Origin: Flavobacterium ovatum
Lineage (GTDB): Bacteria > Bacteroidota > Bacteroidia > Flavobacteriales > Flavobacteriaceae
Length of the DNA: 64,000 nt
Assembly: GCF_040703125.1 (NCBI RefSeq)
Contig: NZ_CP160035.1
Span: forward strand, 2,259,001-2,323,000
Reading direction: 5' to 3'
This document shows, piece after piece, positions 57,401 through 64,000 of the stretch (position 1 is the stretch's first letter; every line of letters starts with the position of its first letter). The position numbers were made by a program, and so were the translations under genes. Below the pieces are notes generated by a model. That model saw nothing but the letters and a program-made list of their open reading frames with translations, did not search any database and was not told the origin of the DNA.

Positions 57401-58205
57401 ATTGCTCATGCCAATTTATTTCATTAGCCAAGCCAGTTGCTTCTTTTTCGAAAATAATAATCTGCTCTTCTAATACTGCCAGTGCTTCTTTTTGGGTGAT
57501 TAACTCTTCGTCCGTAAAAGTGGTAATCCCTTCCTTTTGTAGGTTGAGCTCTCGAAGTTGCTGCTCTTCCTGTTTGTATTTCTCATAAATTTTTTTCGAA
57601 ATTTCAGAGTAGATATAAGTACCTGTCAGTTTCTCTAATAAGGATGACTTTTCATCTTTATTGGCTCTCAAGAAAGCGGTAAAATCACCTTGAGCCAAAA
57701 GAACTGAACGGGTAAATTGTTCAAAATTCAAACCAATTAATCGTTCGATTTCTTTATAGGTTTCTGCTTTTTTACCAGGAATAGGAGTATTTGAAGTGCT
57801 ATTTTCTAAGGTAATTGAATCGGCTTGCATGCTTCCTTCGGCCTTGTTTCTCGCTCGTCTTACCGACCAAGTGGAACGATATTGCTGTCCATCGGTTCCT
57901 ATGAATTCCACTTCGGCATATCCGTCGGCGGTACCATCTCGCAAAATTCCACGTACATCCCCTTGGCTCATCGTACTGCCTTGTACATCATGAATTTCGA
58001 TTCCTATTTCTTTGGCCTGTAAATACCTTGGTGTTTTGCCGTATAAAGCCAAACAAAGTGCGTCCAAAATCGTTGATTTACCCGCTCCCGTTGCTCCTGT
58101 AATGGCAAATATTCCCGCAGATTTTAAAGGTTCTGCTGTGAAATCAATTTCAGTAATACCCTCCAAAGAGGCTAGGTTTTTTATACGGATGGCAATTATC
58201 TTCAT
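54471..58205 (-). CDS. sbcC: SbcC exonuclease subunit (Rad50-like SMC ATPase)
   Basis: A 1244-residue protein. Walker A in ITGATGAGKSTILDALCLALYG (about 33-54). Two very long coiled coils rich in Glu, Gln and Lys flank a zinc-hook CAVC (Cys615 and Cys618, in NEACAVCGSEDHP). The C-terminal half has the signature YSLSGGESFLVSLALALGLSSL and Walker B ESLFIDEGFGSLDP. With SbcD it forms the SbcCD complex, which opens DNA hairpins and degrades DNA ends and is the bacterial counterpart of Mre11-Rad50. It begins 1 base after the sbcD stop. The N-terminal motif and length (about 1000-1250 residues) fit the family. Confidence 0.97.
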   Translation of the reverse strand: MKIIAIRIKNLASLEGITEIDFTAEPLKSAGIFAITGATGAGKSTILDALCLALYGKTPRYLQAKEIGIEIHDVQGSTMSQGDVRGILRDGTADGYAEVEFIGTDGQQYRSTWSVRRARNKAEGSMQADSITLENSTSNTPIPGKKAETYKEIERLIGLNFEQFTRSVLLAQGDFTAFLRANKDEKSSLLEKLTGTYIYSEISKKIYEKYKQEEQQLRELNLQKEGITTFTDEELITQKEALAVLEEQIIIFEKEATGLANEINWHEQLIQIQTSYEAATTALQQATQEKTKAAARNLKLLQAEQAQKTRSWFDAFQQAQKQQTEKKIALATLEVTIAGLLKQKEVLDTQLLSSEINLTAKNKSLTEALPQLEEAKKLDTLLSEKKEQLAKVKEEAENTSTKSKNHQKIVGEQQLALTTLLTDIKIIENWKTENKDRSPLAENKDIILSKLQDAQKLLETVQFSKKELEGVENKIKSKEIEKTNLETKLGTQQKEWEGLKKTFDSKSKELLLIPIEKLNLDKDQTELSVQNTIQASANWDSLFNLLNNYEALDKKQIQDQSDFRTKEETLKQISERLITEKAVKEASSQLLQKARLAASENVEKLRAELVDNEACAVCGSEDHPYAAHNPQLENVLTALEMAHQTNETAYDSYLKQHSSIEQECSTFEKTIGSQQEDLGTKKSLLEFKRQEWKKFAISKECQEITNEQKVDWLAEKLEKLKKTQTDLQKQIQTHTSQKQQLEIDKTRLDLLKEMIDNLNNQLKEDKNALVLFAEQQTNRKNEQEKATVSLIEVEELLTPYFINADWMENWKVEPVLFLEKITNFTQKWKTNSDKREQSYRQQGILEARLSELKSQEKSFLAEALQKTEAYYMQDKDYSSLQKQRTAIFNGIEIQEIEKQLKDAIINAQDQVEKNKQQNQQLSIESAEANINKKRLLESLETINKTATTSFQKMIDWLEGYNQKQSQNLSITQLQELLLLSNDWIETEQNSLKIIDDEVTKITAILAERTQQLEAHKLKSASNHLLEDLKLLHVATKFELEKKKQIKGEITFQLQLDATNKNKIGDLLKSIHIQLAISENWSKLNDIIGSADGKKFRQIAQEYTLDVLLGYANIHLEVLTNRYKIQRIPGSLGLQVIDQDMGNEIRTVYSLSGGESFLVSLALALGLSSLTSSRMKVESLFIDEGFGSLDPTTLNIAMDALERLHNQGRKVGVISHVQEMTERIPTQINVSKMASGKSKVAIYGM

Positions 58206-58206
58206 T

Positions 58207-59442
58207 TTATTCTTCTTTTTGGTTAACCTCTTGAGCGACTTCTTGAAACAGTTGCATCATCAGTTCGGGAACTTCGGTACTGAATTTACTTTGGTATATT
58301 TTTGAAAACACATCAATTGGTTGTAATTCGTTCAATTTTTCGGGACTAATAAATTCCGTGTCTTTCGAACTAGAATTTGGATATTTTACATCAATTTTGG
58401 CTAGTCTAATGTGTTTTCCAGTTAAAGCTGTTTCTACTTTATGGCGTAAAGCAGGCTCTGGTCCTTCAAGCAGTACGCGTACTTCGAGGTAAGGAGCTTG
58501 TTCGATGCTAGTTTCCATGTCTGGTAATTGTTCTAATAAAATAAGGACATCATCTAACGGCTTATTTGTTAATGGAACCCGTTGAAGTTTTACAAATAGC
58601 GGAATTTCTACCGATTCTAGATTACTTATTTCTTCATCGATTTCGAAAATAATCACTTGATGTTTATAATTCAATTCCGAAAAAGACATAGGTAAAGGGC
58701 TACCTGAATACCGAATGTGTTCTTTGCCGCCAATGCGTTGCGCTTTATGAATATGTCCCAAAGCCACATATTTGATTTCTTCGTGAAATGCGCTTGCAGG
58801 CACGCATTCAACCCCGCCCATAATTAGTCTTTCGGTTTTGTCCAACTCCGTTATTTCGGCTTGATGAGTGTGCAAATGTCCCATGGCAATAATGGCTTGT
58901 CCTTTTTGTTTTTTGCTTTTGGCACATTCAAAAGTTTCGTTATACAACGCCGTAACACCATCGGTATAAGGATTGTTACCGTCGGTAATCGAGGGATAAT
59001 CACCCATTCGCAAAAAAGGAACGGCAAGACACCAGACTTTAATTTCGCCTAAAGCATCATGAATCGGAATTATAAGTTTTTCATAGTCAATCGCTCCTTC
59101 CGTATTTTTCTCTACCAATCCTATAATGTGAATGTTGGAGGATTCGAGTAATGGTTTAGGTGATTCCAAGCGCGAAGCAGAATCATGATTTCCAGCTGTA
59201 ATGACTATCTGAATCGCTGGATTGGCTTTGATGGCTTGGTTTAAGAATTTATAAAACATCTTAATCGAAGTCGCGGCAGGATTAGAATGGTCAAAAATAT
59301 CGCCACTAATAAGCAATACATCAATTTTTTTTTCCGCTAAAGTGGTAATTAACCAGTTTAAAAATTGTAGGTGTTCATGAGTACGATCGTATTCATGAAA
59401 AAGTTGACCTATGTGCCAATCTGCAGTATGGAGAATTTTCAT
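58207..59442 (-). CDS. sbcD: SbcD nuclease subunit (Mre11-like)
   Basis: A 411-residue calcineurin-like phosphoesterase. The metal-binding motifs are in order: DWHIGQLFHEYDR (residues 7-19), ISGDIFD (about 45-51), GNHDSASRL (about 83-91), GHLHTHQ (about 193) and ALGHIHKAQ (about 225). The C-terminal capping domain ends in EVAQEVNQKEE. It provides the nuclease activity of SbcCD. It is the upstream gene of the pair and ends 1 base before sbcC begins. The gene starts 12 bases left of a region (59443-59844) that holds a tRNA and its terminator but no other gene. Confidence 0.97.
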   Translation of the reverse strand: MKILHTADWHIGQLFHEYDRTHEHLQFLNWLITTLAEKKIDVLLISGDIFDHSNPAATSIKMFYKFLNQAIKANPAIQIVITAGNHDSASRLESPKPLLESSNIHIIGLVEKNTEGAIDYEKLIIPIHDALGEIKVWCLAVPFLRMGDYPSITDGNNPYTDGVTALYNETFECAKSKKQKGQAIIAMGHLHTHQAEITELDKTERLIMGGVECVPASAFHEEIKYVALGHIHKAQRIGGKEHIRYSGSPLPMSFSELNYKHQVIIFEIDEEISNLESVEIPLFVKLQRVPLTNKPLDDVLILLEQLPDMETSIEQAPYLEVRVLLEGPEPALRHKVETALTGKHIRLAKIDVKYPNSSSKDTEFISPEKLNELQPIDVFSKIYQSKFSTEVPELMMQLFQEVAQEVNQKEE

Positions 59443-59630
59443 TATATGTGGATAAAGATAATTGTTTTTTTAGGCTAGGCTAATATAGGGAAATGGACCT
59501 GTTTGCTTTGTATGAAGTCTTAATTTATTTTATAAAATAAAGAGATGGAAGGTGTAGCGATTTCAATGGGGTTTGGGAATTTACTAATAATAAAAAATTC
59601 AATTTTGAAGAGAAGAGATGTGAAAATCCA

Positions 59631-59664
59631 AAAAAAAAGCTCCAAATTTGCATTTGGAGCTTTT
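59631..59664 (-). terminator. Terminator of the tRNA-Arg gene
   Basis: Read on the minus strand, the stem AAAAGCTCCAAAT / ATTTGGAGCTTTT (13 bp, loop 4) is followed by a T-run (the A-run at 59631-59638). It lies directly after the 3' end of the tRNA. Confidence 0.88.
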
Positions 59665-59665
59665 G

Positions 59666-59739
59666 TGACCTTGACTGGATTCAAACCAGTAACCTCTTGA
59701 GCCGTAATCAAGTGCGCTATTCAGTTGCGCCACAAGGCC
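59666..59739 (-). tRNA. tRNA-Arg (anticodon ACG)
   Basis: A 74-nt cloverleaf on the minus strand. The acceptor stem GGCCTTG pairs with CAAGGTC (one G-T), and A is the discriminator base. The anticodon stem CTTGA/TCAAG holds loop TTACGGC, giving anticodon ACG, read as ICG for CGU, CGC and CGA. The T-arm ACTGG/CCAGT with loop TTTGAAT is regular. CCA is not encoded, as usual in this phylum. Confidence 0.95.
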
Positions 59740-59844
59740 GTTTTGTAATCATGTCTGTCGTAAAAAACATAACCTGATTGCGGGTGCAAATATAAAGATA
59801 AATGTGTAATTTGCAAGCCTAAAATTAAATTAAATTCAAAAAAA

Positions 59845-60357
59845 ATGTCAATTAAGAATTATATACGTGATATTCAGGATTTTCCAAAAGAAGGAATTTT
59901 GTTCAAAGACATCACGCCGCTACTTTTAGACCCAAAAGTAACACGAGAATGTGTGCAGATTTTAGTGGATTCTTTGAAAGGACAACAAATTGACAAGGTC
60001 GTTGGAGCAGAAAGCCGTGGTTTTTTGTTTGGAATCTTACTGGCGCAAGAAATGAATGCGGGTTTTGTACCCGTGCGCAAGCCTAATAAGCTTCCGTATG
60101 ACACCATTTCAGCTTCCTATGCTTTAGAATACGGGACCGATACCTTAGAGATTCATAAAGATGCGATTCAAAAAGGAGATCGAGTCTTGATTCACGATGA
60201 TGTTTTGGCAACTGGAGGAACAGCCAAAGCGGTTTGTGAATTAGTAGAACAGCTAGGAGGCGAAATTGTCCAACTAAACTTTTTGATGGAAATAAGTTTC
60301 TTGAAAGGCAGAGAAAAGCTTCCTAATAAAGAGGTGTTTGTAGCCTTGACTTATTGA
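59845..60357 (+). CDS. apt: Adenine phosphoribosyltransferase
   Basis: A 170-residue protein. It converts adenine and phosphoribosyl pyrophosphate into AMP in the cytoplasm. IRDIQDFPKEGILFKDITPLL is the family's opening. VVGAESRGFLFG and the PRPP-binding loop VLIHDDVLATGGTAKAV (about 115-131) give the active site. The length is the usual one. Its last 7 bases overlap the tail of a small gene on the other strand. Confidence 0.98.
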   Translation: MSIKNYIRDIQDFPKEGILFKDITPLLLDPKVTRECVQILVDSLKGQQIDKVVGAESRGFLFGILLAQEMNAGFVPVRKPNKLPYDTISASYALEYGTDTLEIHKDAIQKGDRVLIHDDVLATGGTAKAVCELVEQLGGEIVQLNFLMEISFLKGREKLPNKEVFVALTY

Positions 60358-60494
60358 TTTATGGCTCGTGTGGTTACAAAATAACGATAGCCAATAAGTG
60401 CCAATTGCCAGCTTTTGGCTTTGGAAACATCCAAACCATTTTTGGTAAAACTAGGTAATAAGAGTTTGTTGAGGTAGGCTAGAATTTGAAACAT
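60351..60494 (-). CDS. Small conserved flavobacterial protein (47 residues)
   Basis: ATG on the minus strand at 60494 and a TAA at 60351-60353 give a 47-residue protein. It has a hydrophobic and basic pattern, ILAYLNKLLLPSF, KNGLDVSKAKSWQLALIG, then YRYFVTTRAINQ. Proteins of this length with LNK..LPS.TK.GLD..KA...Q.AI.G.R..VT..AL are common in Flavobacteriaceae and are sometimes labelled 'SsrA-binding protein' in databases, which this cannot be (real SmpB is about 150 residues). The last 7 bases overlap apt in convergent orientation. The function is unknown. The call rests on recalled family similarity. Confidence 0.75.
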   Translation of the reverse strand: MFQILAYLNKLLLPSFTKNGLDVSKAKSWQLALIGYRYFVTTRAINQ

Positions 60495-60660
60495 TTTTTT
60501 TAACAAAGGTATTGTTTTTTAGGTCTTAAGGATTTTGTTTTTTATTGAAAAAATGTTCTCTTTGTGTCTTTCCGACTTTTACACTATTTTTACAAAATAA
60601 AAATAATTAGGTTTATCTTTTATAGGAAGAGCTATAAATTCGCGAATCATTCGATAATTA

Positions 60661-61323
60661 ATGAAGTTTTTTAATCTACATACACACTATTACACCAATC
60701 AACCAGAAATTGTTGAATTGGTAAATCAATACCCTTGGGAGTTTAATGAAAATTATTCGTTCTTTTCTATTGGGATTCATCCGTGGTATATTGACGAAAA
60801 AAGACTGTCTTCCGACTTAGAAACTATTGAAGCTAAATTGCAAGAAAAGAGTTGTTTTGCCTTAGGCGAATGTGGATTGGACAAAAGAATCGACATCCCG
60901 ATGGAACTGCAACAATCCGTTTTTGAAAAACAACTGGTATTGGCTCAAAAATATAATAAACCTGTTGTGATTCATTGCGTAGCAGCTTTTGATGAATTGA
61001 TTGCGACCAAAAAACGATTGAAAATCACCGTTCCCATCATCATTCACGGATTTTCAAAAAACCAACAATTGGCAAAGCAATTAGTCGATAACGGATTTTA
61101 TCTTTCGTTTGGAAAATATTTATTGCGAAACCCCGAAATGGAAACCGTTTTTAAATGGGTTCCTGAAGACCGATTTTTTTTAGAAACAGATACTATTGCC
61201 GAAAGCTTGGAAGACGTCTATGCTTTGGCAGCAAAATATAAAAATAGCACAATAGCTGAAATACAGCAAACAATTAAATATAATTTTCAACAGGTTTTTA
61301 AGACTAGTTGGGAAACAAAATGA
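60661..61323 (+). CDS. TatD-family metal-dependent hydrolase
   Basis: A 220-residue TIM-barrel protein. LHTHYY (about residues 6-11) holds the first metal histidines, GIHPWYI (about 39-45) the next segment, ALGECGLD (about 68-75) the bridging Glu, VVIHCVAA (about 104) and PIIIHGFS (about 122) two histidines, and FFLETDT (about 175-181) the Asp. It is shorter than E. coli TatD (260) but has all the metal-binding segments. TatD-type enzymes are 3'-5' DNases or deoxyribonucleases involved in repair; the physiological role here is not known. It is 56 bases upstream of tcdA and probably co-transcribed. Confidence 0.92.
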   Translation: MKFFNLHTHYYTNQPEIVELVNQYPWEFNENYSFFSIGIHPWYIDEKRLSSDLETIEAKLQEKSCFALGECGLDKRIDIPMELQQSVFEKQLVLAQKYNKPVVIHCVAAFDELIATKKRLKITVPIIIHGFSKNQQLAKQLVDNGFYLSFGKYLLRNPEMETVFKWVPEDRFFLETDTIAESLEDVYALAAKYKNSTIAEIQQTIKYNFQQVFKTSWETK

Positions 61324-61379
61324 ATCTAAGGCGCAAAGTTTTTTAACTTAACACCTTAAACTTTAAACAAAAATAAAAA

Positions 61380-62090
61380 ATGGCAGAGTGGACAGAAAGA
61401 GCAGAACTTTTATTTAAAAAAGAAGGATTAGAGAAATTACAAAATGCTCATGTATTGGTAGTTGGCTTAGGTGGCGTAGGTTCTTTTGCAGCCGAATTTT
61501 TGGTTAGAGCAGGAGTTGGAAGTTTGACCATTGTAGATGGAGATGTTGTGGATATCACCAATATCAACAGACAATTGCCAGCCTTACATTCTACAGTTGG
61601 GCAACCAAAAATTGATGTTGTTGGAGATCGTTTGATGGATATTAACCCCGAATTAAAGTTAATCCGAATTAAAGAATTTCTTTCGCCCGAAAGGGCTTTT
61701 GAAATAGTTACTACGGATTATAATTATGTAGTGGATTGCATAGATAGTGTGACTCCAAAACTTAATTTAATTATTGGCGCAAAGAGAAAAAGAGTTAAAG
61801 TTATTTCGAGTATGGGTGCTGGGGGTAAAATGGAAGCTTCCAAAGTACAAGTGGCAGATATCGGTAAAACCGTAAATTGCTTTTTTGCAAAAACCATTCG
61901 CAAGCGATTAAAAATGGAAAAAATAGACAAAGTAAAAGTTGTTTTTTCATCTGAAATACAAGATGATTCAAGTTTGAAGATGACCGATGGTTCCAATTAT
62001 AAAAAATCTTTTTATGGTACGAATAGCTATATGCCAGGATTATTTGGTTTATACGCTGCCGAAACTGTAATTCGATATTTAATAAAATAA
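61380..62090 (+). CDS. tcdA: tRNA threonylcarbamoyladenosine dehydratase (TcdA/CsdL)
   Basis: A 236-residue ThiF/E1-like enzyme. It starts WTERAELLFKKEGLEKLQNAHVLVVGLGGVGSFAAEFLVRAGVGSLTIVDGDVVDITNINRQ, with the nucleotide-binding GLGGVGS loop, the Asp of VDGD and the 'NRQLPA' arginine finger. VDCIDSVTPKLNLI and GAGGKMEASKVQVADIGKT follow. It uses ATP to cyclise the t6A modification at position 37 of tRNAs that read ANN codons. The size is a little below that of E. coli TcdA (268). Confidence 0.95.
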   Translation: MAEWTERAELLFKKEGLEKLQNAHVLVVGLGGVGSFAAEFLVRAGVGSLTIVDGDVVDITNINRQLPALHSTVGQPKIDVVGDRLMDINPELKLIRIKEFLSPERAFEIVTTDYNYVVDCIDSVTPKLNLIIGAKRKRVKVISSMGAGGKMEASKVQVADIGKTVNCFFAKTIRKRLKMEKIDKVKVVFSSEIQDDSSLKMTDGSNYKKSFYGTNSYMPGLFGLYAAETVIRYLIK

Positions 62091-62194
62091 TTAAAAATAG
62101 AGGAAAGTAGAACCACGAGCTACTTCCATTTCGAATATAAATTCCGATTTTTTATAAAATTAATTCGTGATAATTCGTGGCAAAAACAAACAAA

Positions 62195-62848
62195 ATGATA
62201 CAAACAATAATTTTTGATATGGACGGTGTAATTGTAGATACAGAACCCGTACACCGTTATGCTTATTTTCAACATTACAAAGAATTAGGACTTGATGTTT
62301 CCGAAGAGCTGTACACTAGTTTTACAGGCCTTTCGACTAGAAATACCTATCAGAAATTAAAAGATAGATTTGGTTTCGAGGGAGAAGTCGAGGATATGAT
62401 TCTTAGAAAGAGAGCCTTATTCAACGATGCTTTCGACAGTAAAGAAGATTTACAACTTCTGGATGGAGTAGAAAACTTAATCAAAGATTTTTATAATAAC
62501 GGAATGCAGTTAATTTTAGCTTCCTCAGCTTCCAAAGTGACTATCGAACGAGTTTTTACACGATTCAATTTACATCCATATTTCACTCATATTGTGAGCG
62601 GAGAAGATTTTCCACAGTCGAAACCAGATCCGGCTATTTTCTTGCATGCAGCTTCACTTTCAGTTGCACCCAAGGAAAACTGTATTGTGATTGAAGATAG
62701 TACTAATGGAGTAAAAGCAGCTAAAGCGGCCGGGATTTTTTGTGTAGGTTACAATAGTGTACATTCAAAAGATCAAAACTTAGATTTAGCGGATAAAATC
62801 ATTAGTCATTTTGACGAATTGAATCATGCAGCTGTTGTTCAGTTTTAG
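62195..62848 (+). CDS. HAD-IA family phosphatase, beta-phosphoglucomutase-like
   Basis: 217 residues from ATG 62195. The longer ORF begins at a GTG 18 bases earlier, but the shorter start puts the HAD motif at the usual place: IIFDMDGVIVDTEP, with nucleophile Asp and acid Asp. A helical cap follows (HRYAYFQHYKELGLDVSEELY), then SSAS (Ser motif II), KVTIERVFTRF with Lys (motif III) near 140, and VIEDSTNGVKAAKAAG (motif IV). The pattern is the beta-phosphoglucomutase / phosphatase branch. Substrates of such enzymes are often sugar phosphates; nothing here fixes which. Confidence 0.92.
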   Translation: MIQTIIFDMDGVIVDTEPVHRYAYFQHYKELGLDVSEELYTSFTGLSTRNTYQKLKDRFGFEGEVEDMILRKRALFNDAFDSKEDLQLLDGVENLIKDFYNNGMQLILASSASKVTIERVFTRFNLHPYFTHIVSGEDFPQSKPDPAIFLHAASLSVAPKENCIVIEDSTNGVKAAKAAGIFCVGYNSVHSKDQNLDLADKIISHFDELNHAAVVQF

Positions 62849-62931
62849 TAGTTTAGTAGCAATGGTTTAGGTATTATTTAACAGCAAAACGGTTTTCTAT
62901 TTTGTAATTTTGCAAGATAAAATTATTCGAC

Positions 62932-63774
62932 ATGAAAAATATATTGATAGCATTTGCTGTTTTTTTATCACAATTTGCAATGGAGGCGCAAATTAAAACG
63001 CCACAACAAAGTCCTAAGGCAGTACTCAACCAACAAGTTGGTCTTACAGATGTGGAGGTGGTTTACAGCAGACCATCCGCTAGAGGAAGGAATGTCTACG
63101 GTAATTTAGTTCCTTTTGGAAAACTATGGAGAACGGGAGCCAATGAAAATACACTGATTAGTTTTAGTGATGATGTTGTCATTGACGGAAAGACTTTGCC
63201 TAAAGGGAAATATGCCCTATATACGATTCCAAATATTCAAAGTTGGGATGTTATATTTTATAAAACCACTGATAATTGGGGGACTCCTAAGGCTTATGAT
63301 GAAGCAAATGTAGCTTTGAAAGCGAAAGCGAAAGAAATTGCTTTGCCGCAGTCAGTAGAAACCTTCACTATTGGAATTAACGGTTTAGACAATGATTCGG
63401 CAAATTTAGATTTAGCTTGGGAACATTCTTTCGTTAGTTTAAAGTTTGAAGTACCGACTCAAAAGAACGCCATGGAAAGTATCCAAAAAGTACTTGGAGG
63501 AGCTACTGGCGCTGACTATTATTCAGCTGCACAGTATTACTTTCAATCCAATGCCGATATTACTAAAACTGAAAGTTATATTGATAAAGCTTTGGCGTTA
63601 ACTCCTGAAAAACCATTCTTTTACTTGCGTTTGAAAGCTTTAGTTCAAGCTAAAAAAGGAGATAAAAATGGTGCCATTGAAACCGCTAAATTATCGATGG
63701 CTGCAGCTGAGAAAGCAGGAAATCAGGATTATGTAAAAATGAATAAAGACAGCATCAATGAATGGAGTAAGTAA
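62932..63774 (+). CDS. DUF2911 domain-containing secreted protein
   Basis: A 280-residue protein with signal peptide ending AMEAQ. The DUF2911 domain covers about residues 25-175: SPKAVLNQQVGLTDVEVVYSRPSARGRNVYG, VPFGKLWRTGANENTLI, LPKGKYALYTIP and DVIFYKTTDNWGTP. The rest is a helical TPR-like tail (about 190-280). Such proteins are common in Bacteroidota periplasms and have no known function. A -7 element TAATTTTG at 62905-62912 lies upstream. It is followed by a strong terminator. Confidence 0.9.
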   Translation: MKNILIAFAVFLSQFAMEAQIKTPQQSPKAVLNQQVGLTDVEVVYSRPSARGRNVYGNLVPFGKLWRTGANENTLISFSDDVVIDGKTLPKGKYALYTIPNIQSWDVIFYKTTDNWGTPKAYDEANVALKAKAKEIALPQSVETFTIGINGLDNDSANLDLAWEHSFVSLKFEVPTQKNAMESIQKVLGGATGADYYSAAQYYFQSNADITKTESYIDKALALTPEKPFFYLRLKALVQAKKGDKNGAIETAKLSMAAAEKAGNQDYVKMNKDSINEWSK

Positions 63775-63796
63775 TTTGCTTATCTCATAAAAATAT

Positions 63797-63834
63797 AAAT
63801 CCCGTTTCATGCCAAATGAAGCGGGATTTTTTTT
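63797..63834 (+). terminator. Terminator after the DUF2911 gene
   Basis: AAATCCCGTTTCAT (63797-63810) pairs, with one G-T, with ATGAAGCGGGATTT (63816-63829); a long T-run follows. Confidence 0.92.
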
Positions 63835-63985
63835 GGCCGTTCCCCGCCGAAATCCCGAAAGGTTTGGAGCGGGGCTTATACTCACTGCAAGTCCTCAACA
63901 AGTTCTGCTATCGCTACACTTGTTTGTGGGCTTTCCTCCCGAAACTTCGGGACTATCCCTCAAACTGCACAATAGGTTATTTTTT
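63835..63985. other. GC-rich non-coding segment, probably an interspersed repeat
   Basis: It has small inverted repeats: CCCCGCC near 63842 with GGAGCGGGGC near 63876, and CTCCCGAAACTTCGGGAC with stem TCCCGAA/TTCGGGA around 63937-63954. Base composition differs from the AT-rich surroundings. There is no ORF. The segment resembles dispersed GC-rich intergenic repeats of flavobacteria. It runs to the right edge, so its length is unknown. Confidence 0.45.
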
Positions 63986-64000
63986 TTGTTCCACATTTCA

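Noticed and set aside
54471..59442. SbcC/SbcD pair as a defence system
   Set aside because: The gene order, zinc hook and phosphoesterase motifs match the ordinary chromosomal sbcDC repair operon.
59666..59739. tRNA-Arg as an attachment site for an integrated island
   Set aside because: No integrase gene and no second copy of the tRNA 3' end were seen nearby; the flanking genes are housekeeping.
62177..62194. GTG start of the HAD gene six codons upstream
   Set aside because: The ATG at 62195 places the DxD motif at the usual distance from the N-terminus and needs no rare start.

Overview
The window is AT-rich DNA from a member of the Bacteroidota, most likely a Flavobacterium-like bacterium that eats algal polysaccharide. 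Evidence for this: a SusC/SusD pair, many secreted lipoproteins, a type IX secretion sorting domain, Bacteroidota-type promoters (TTTG, about 19 bases, TAnnTTTG), a LacI-regulated sugar operon and a dense run of glycosidases and sulfatases. No organism name can be fixed from the sequence alone.

Bases 1-46970 are a very large polysaccharide utilisation locus (PUL), cut at the left edge. It opens with the end of a SusC transporter, SusD and a surface glycan-binding lipoprotein. A convergent LacI regulator follows. From one promoter with two tandem LacI-type operators runs a nine-gene operon: sodium:sugar symporter, FAD oxidoreductase, GH2, five-bladed propeller protein, sulfatase, GH117, GH16, GH2, propeller protein. 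GH117 enzymes remove 3,6-anhydro-L-galactose from agar and porphyran oligosaccharides, so with GH16, GH2 and sulfatases the target is probably a sulfated red-algal galactan (agar/porphyran type). A second block (20068-26880) holds a divergent Asp-box propeller protein and a type IX-secreted beta-helix protein with a partner lipoprotein. The rest (27411-46970) holds four sulfatases, a LacZ-type GH2, GH43, two sialate-O-acetylesterase-like proteins, two GH3 enzymes and a sulfatase relic. The likely flow is: surface binding and endo-cleavage (GH16, perhaps the beta-helix protein), SusCD import, periplasmic desulfation, deacetylation and exo-cleavage, then sugar uptake by the symporter.

Bases 47170-49952 are a small mobile island. 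An IS30-family element has split a gene of unknown function with what looks like a 3-bp TTT duplication, and precise removal would restore the reading frame. Next to it lies a REP-associated (HUH, Y1) transposase gene framed by two nested pairs of inverted repeats.

Bases 50180-54338 carry a lipoprotein, a D-mannonate pair (SDR oxidoreductase and mannonate dehydratase UxuA) and a second GH16 of agarase/porphyranase type. Bases 54471-63774 are housekeeping: sbcCD, tRNA-Arg(ACG), apt, an untracked 47-residue protein antisense to the tail of apt, a TatD-like hydrolase, tcdA, a HAD phosphatase and a DUF2911 protein. The right edge holds a GC-rich non-coding segment.

The features least explained by known biology are: a 171-bp regulatory segment duplicated ahead of two PUL transcription units; a terminator-like hairpin just before a sulfatase start; a duplicated GH2-plus-propeller module; and three proteins of unknown activity (FAD oxidoreductase with appended beta-sandwich, 12-Asp-box protein, type IX-secreted beta-helix protein).
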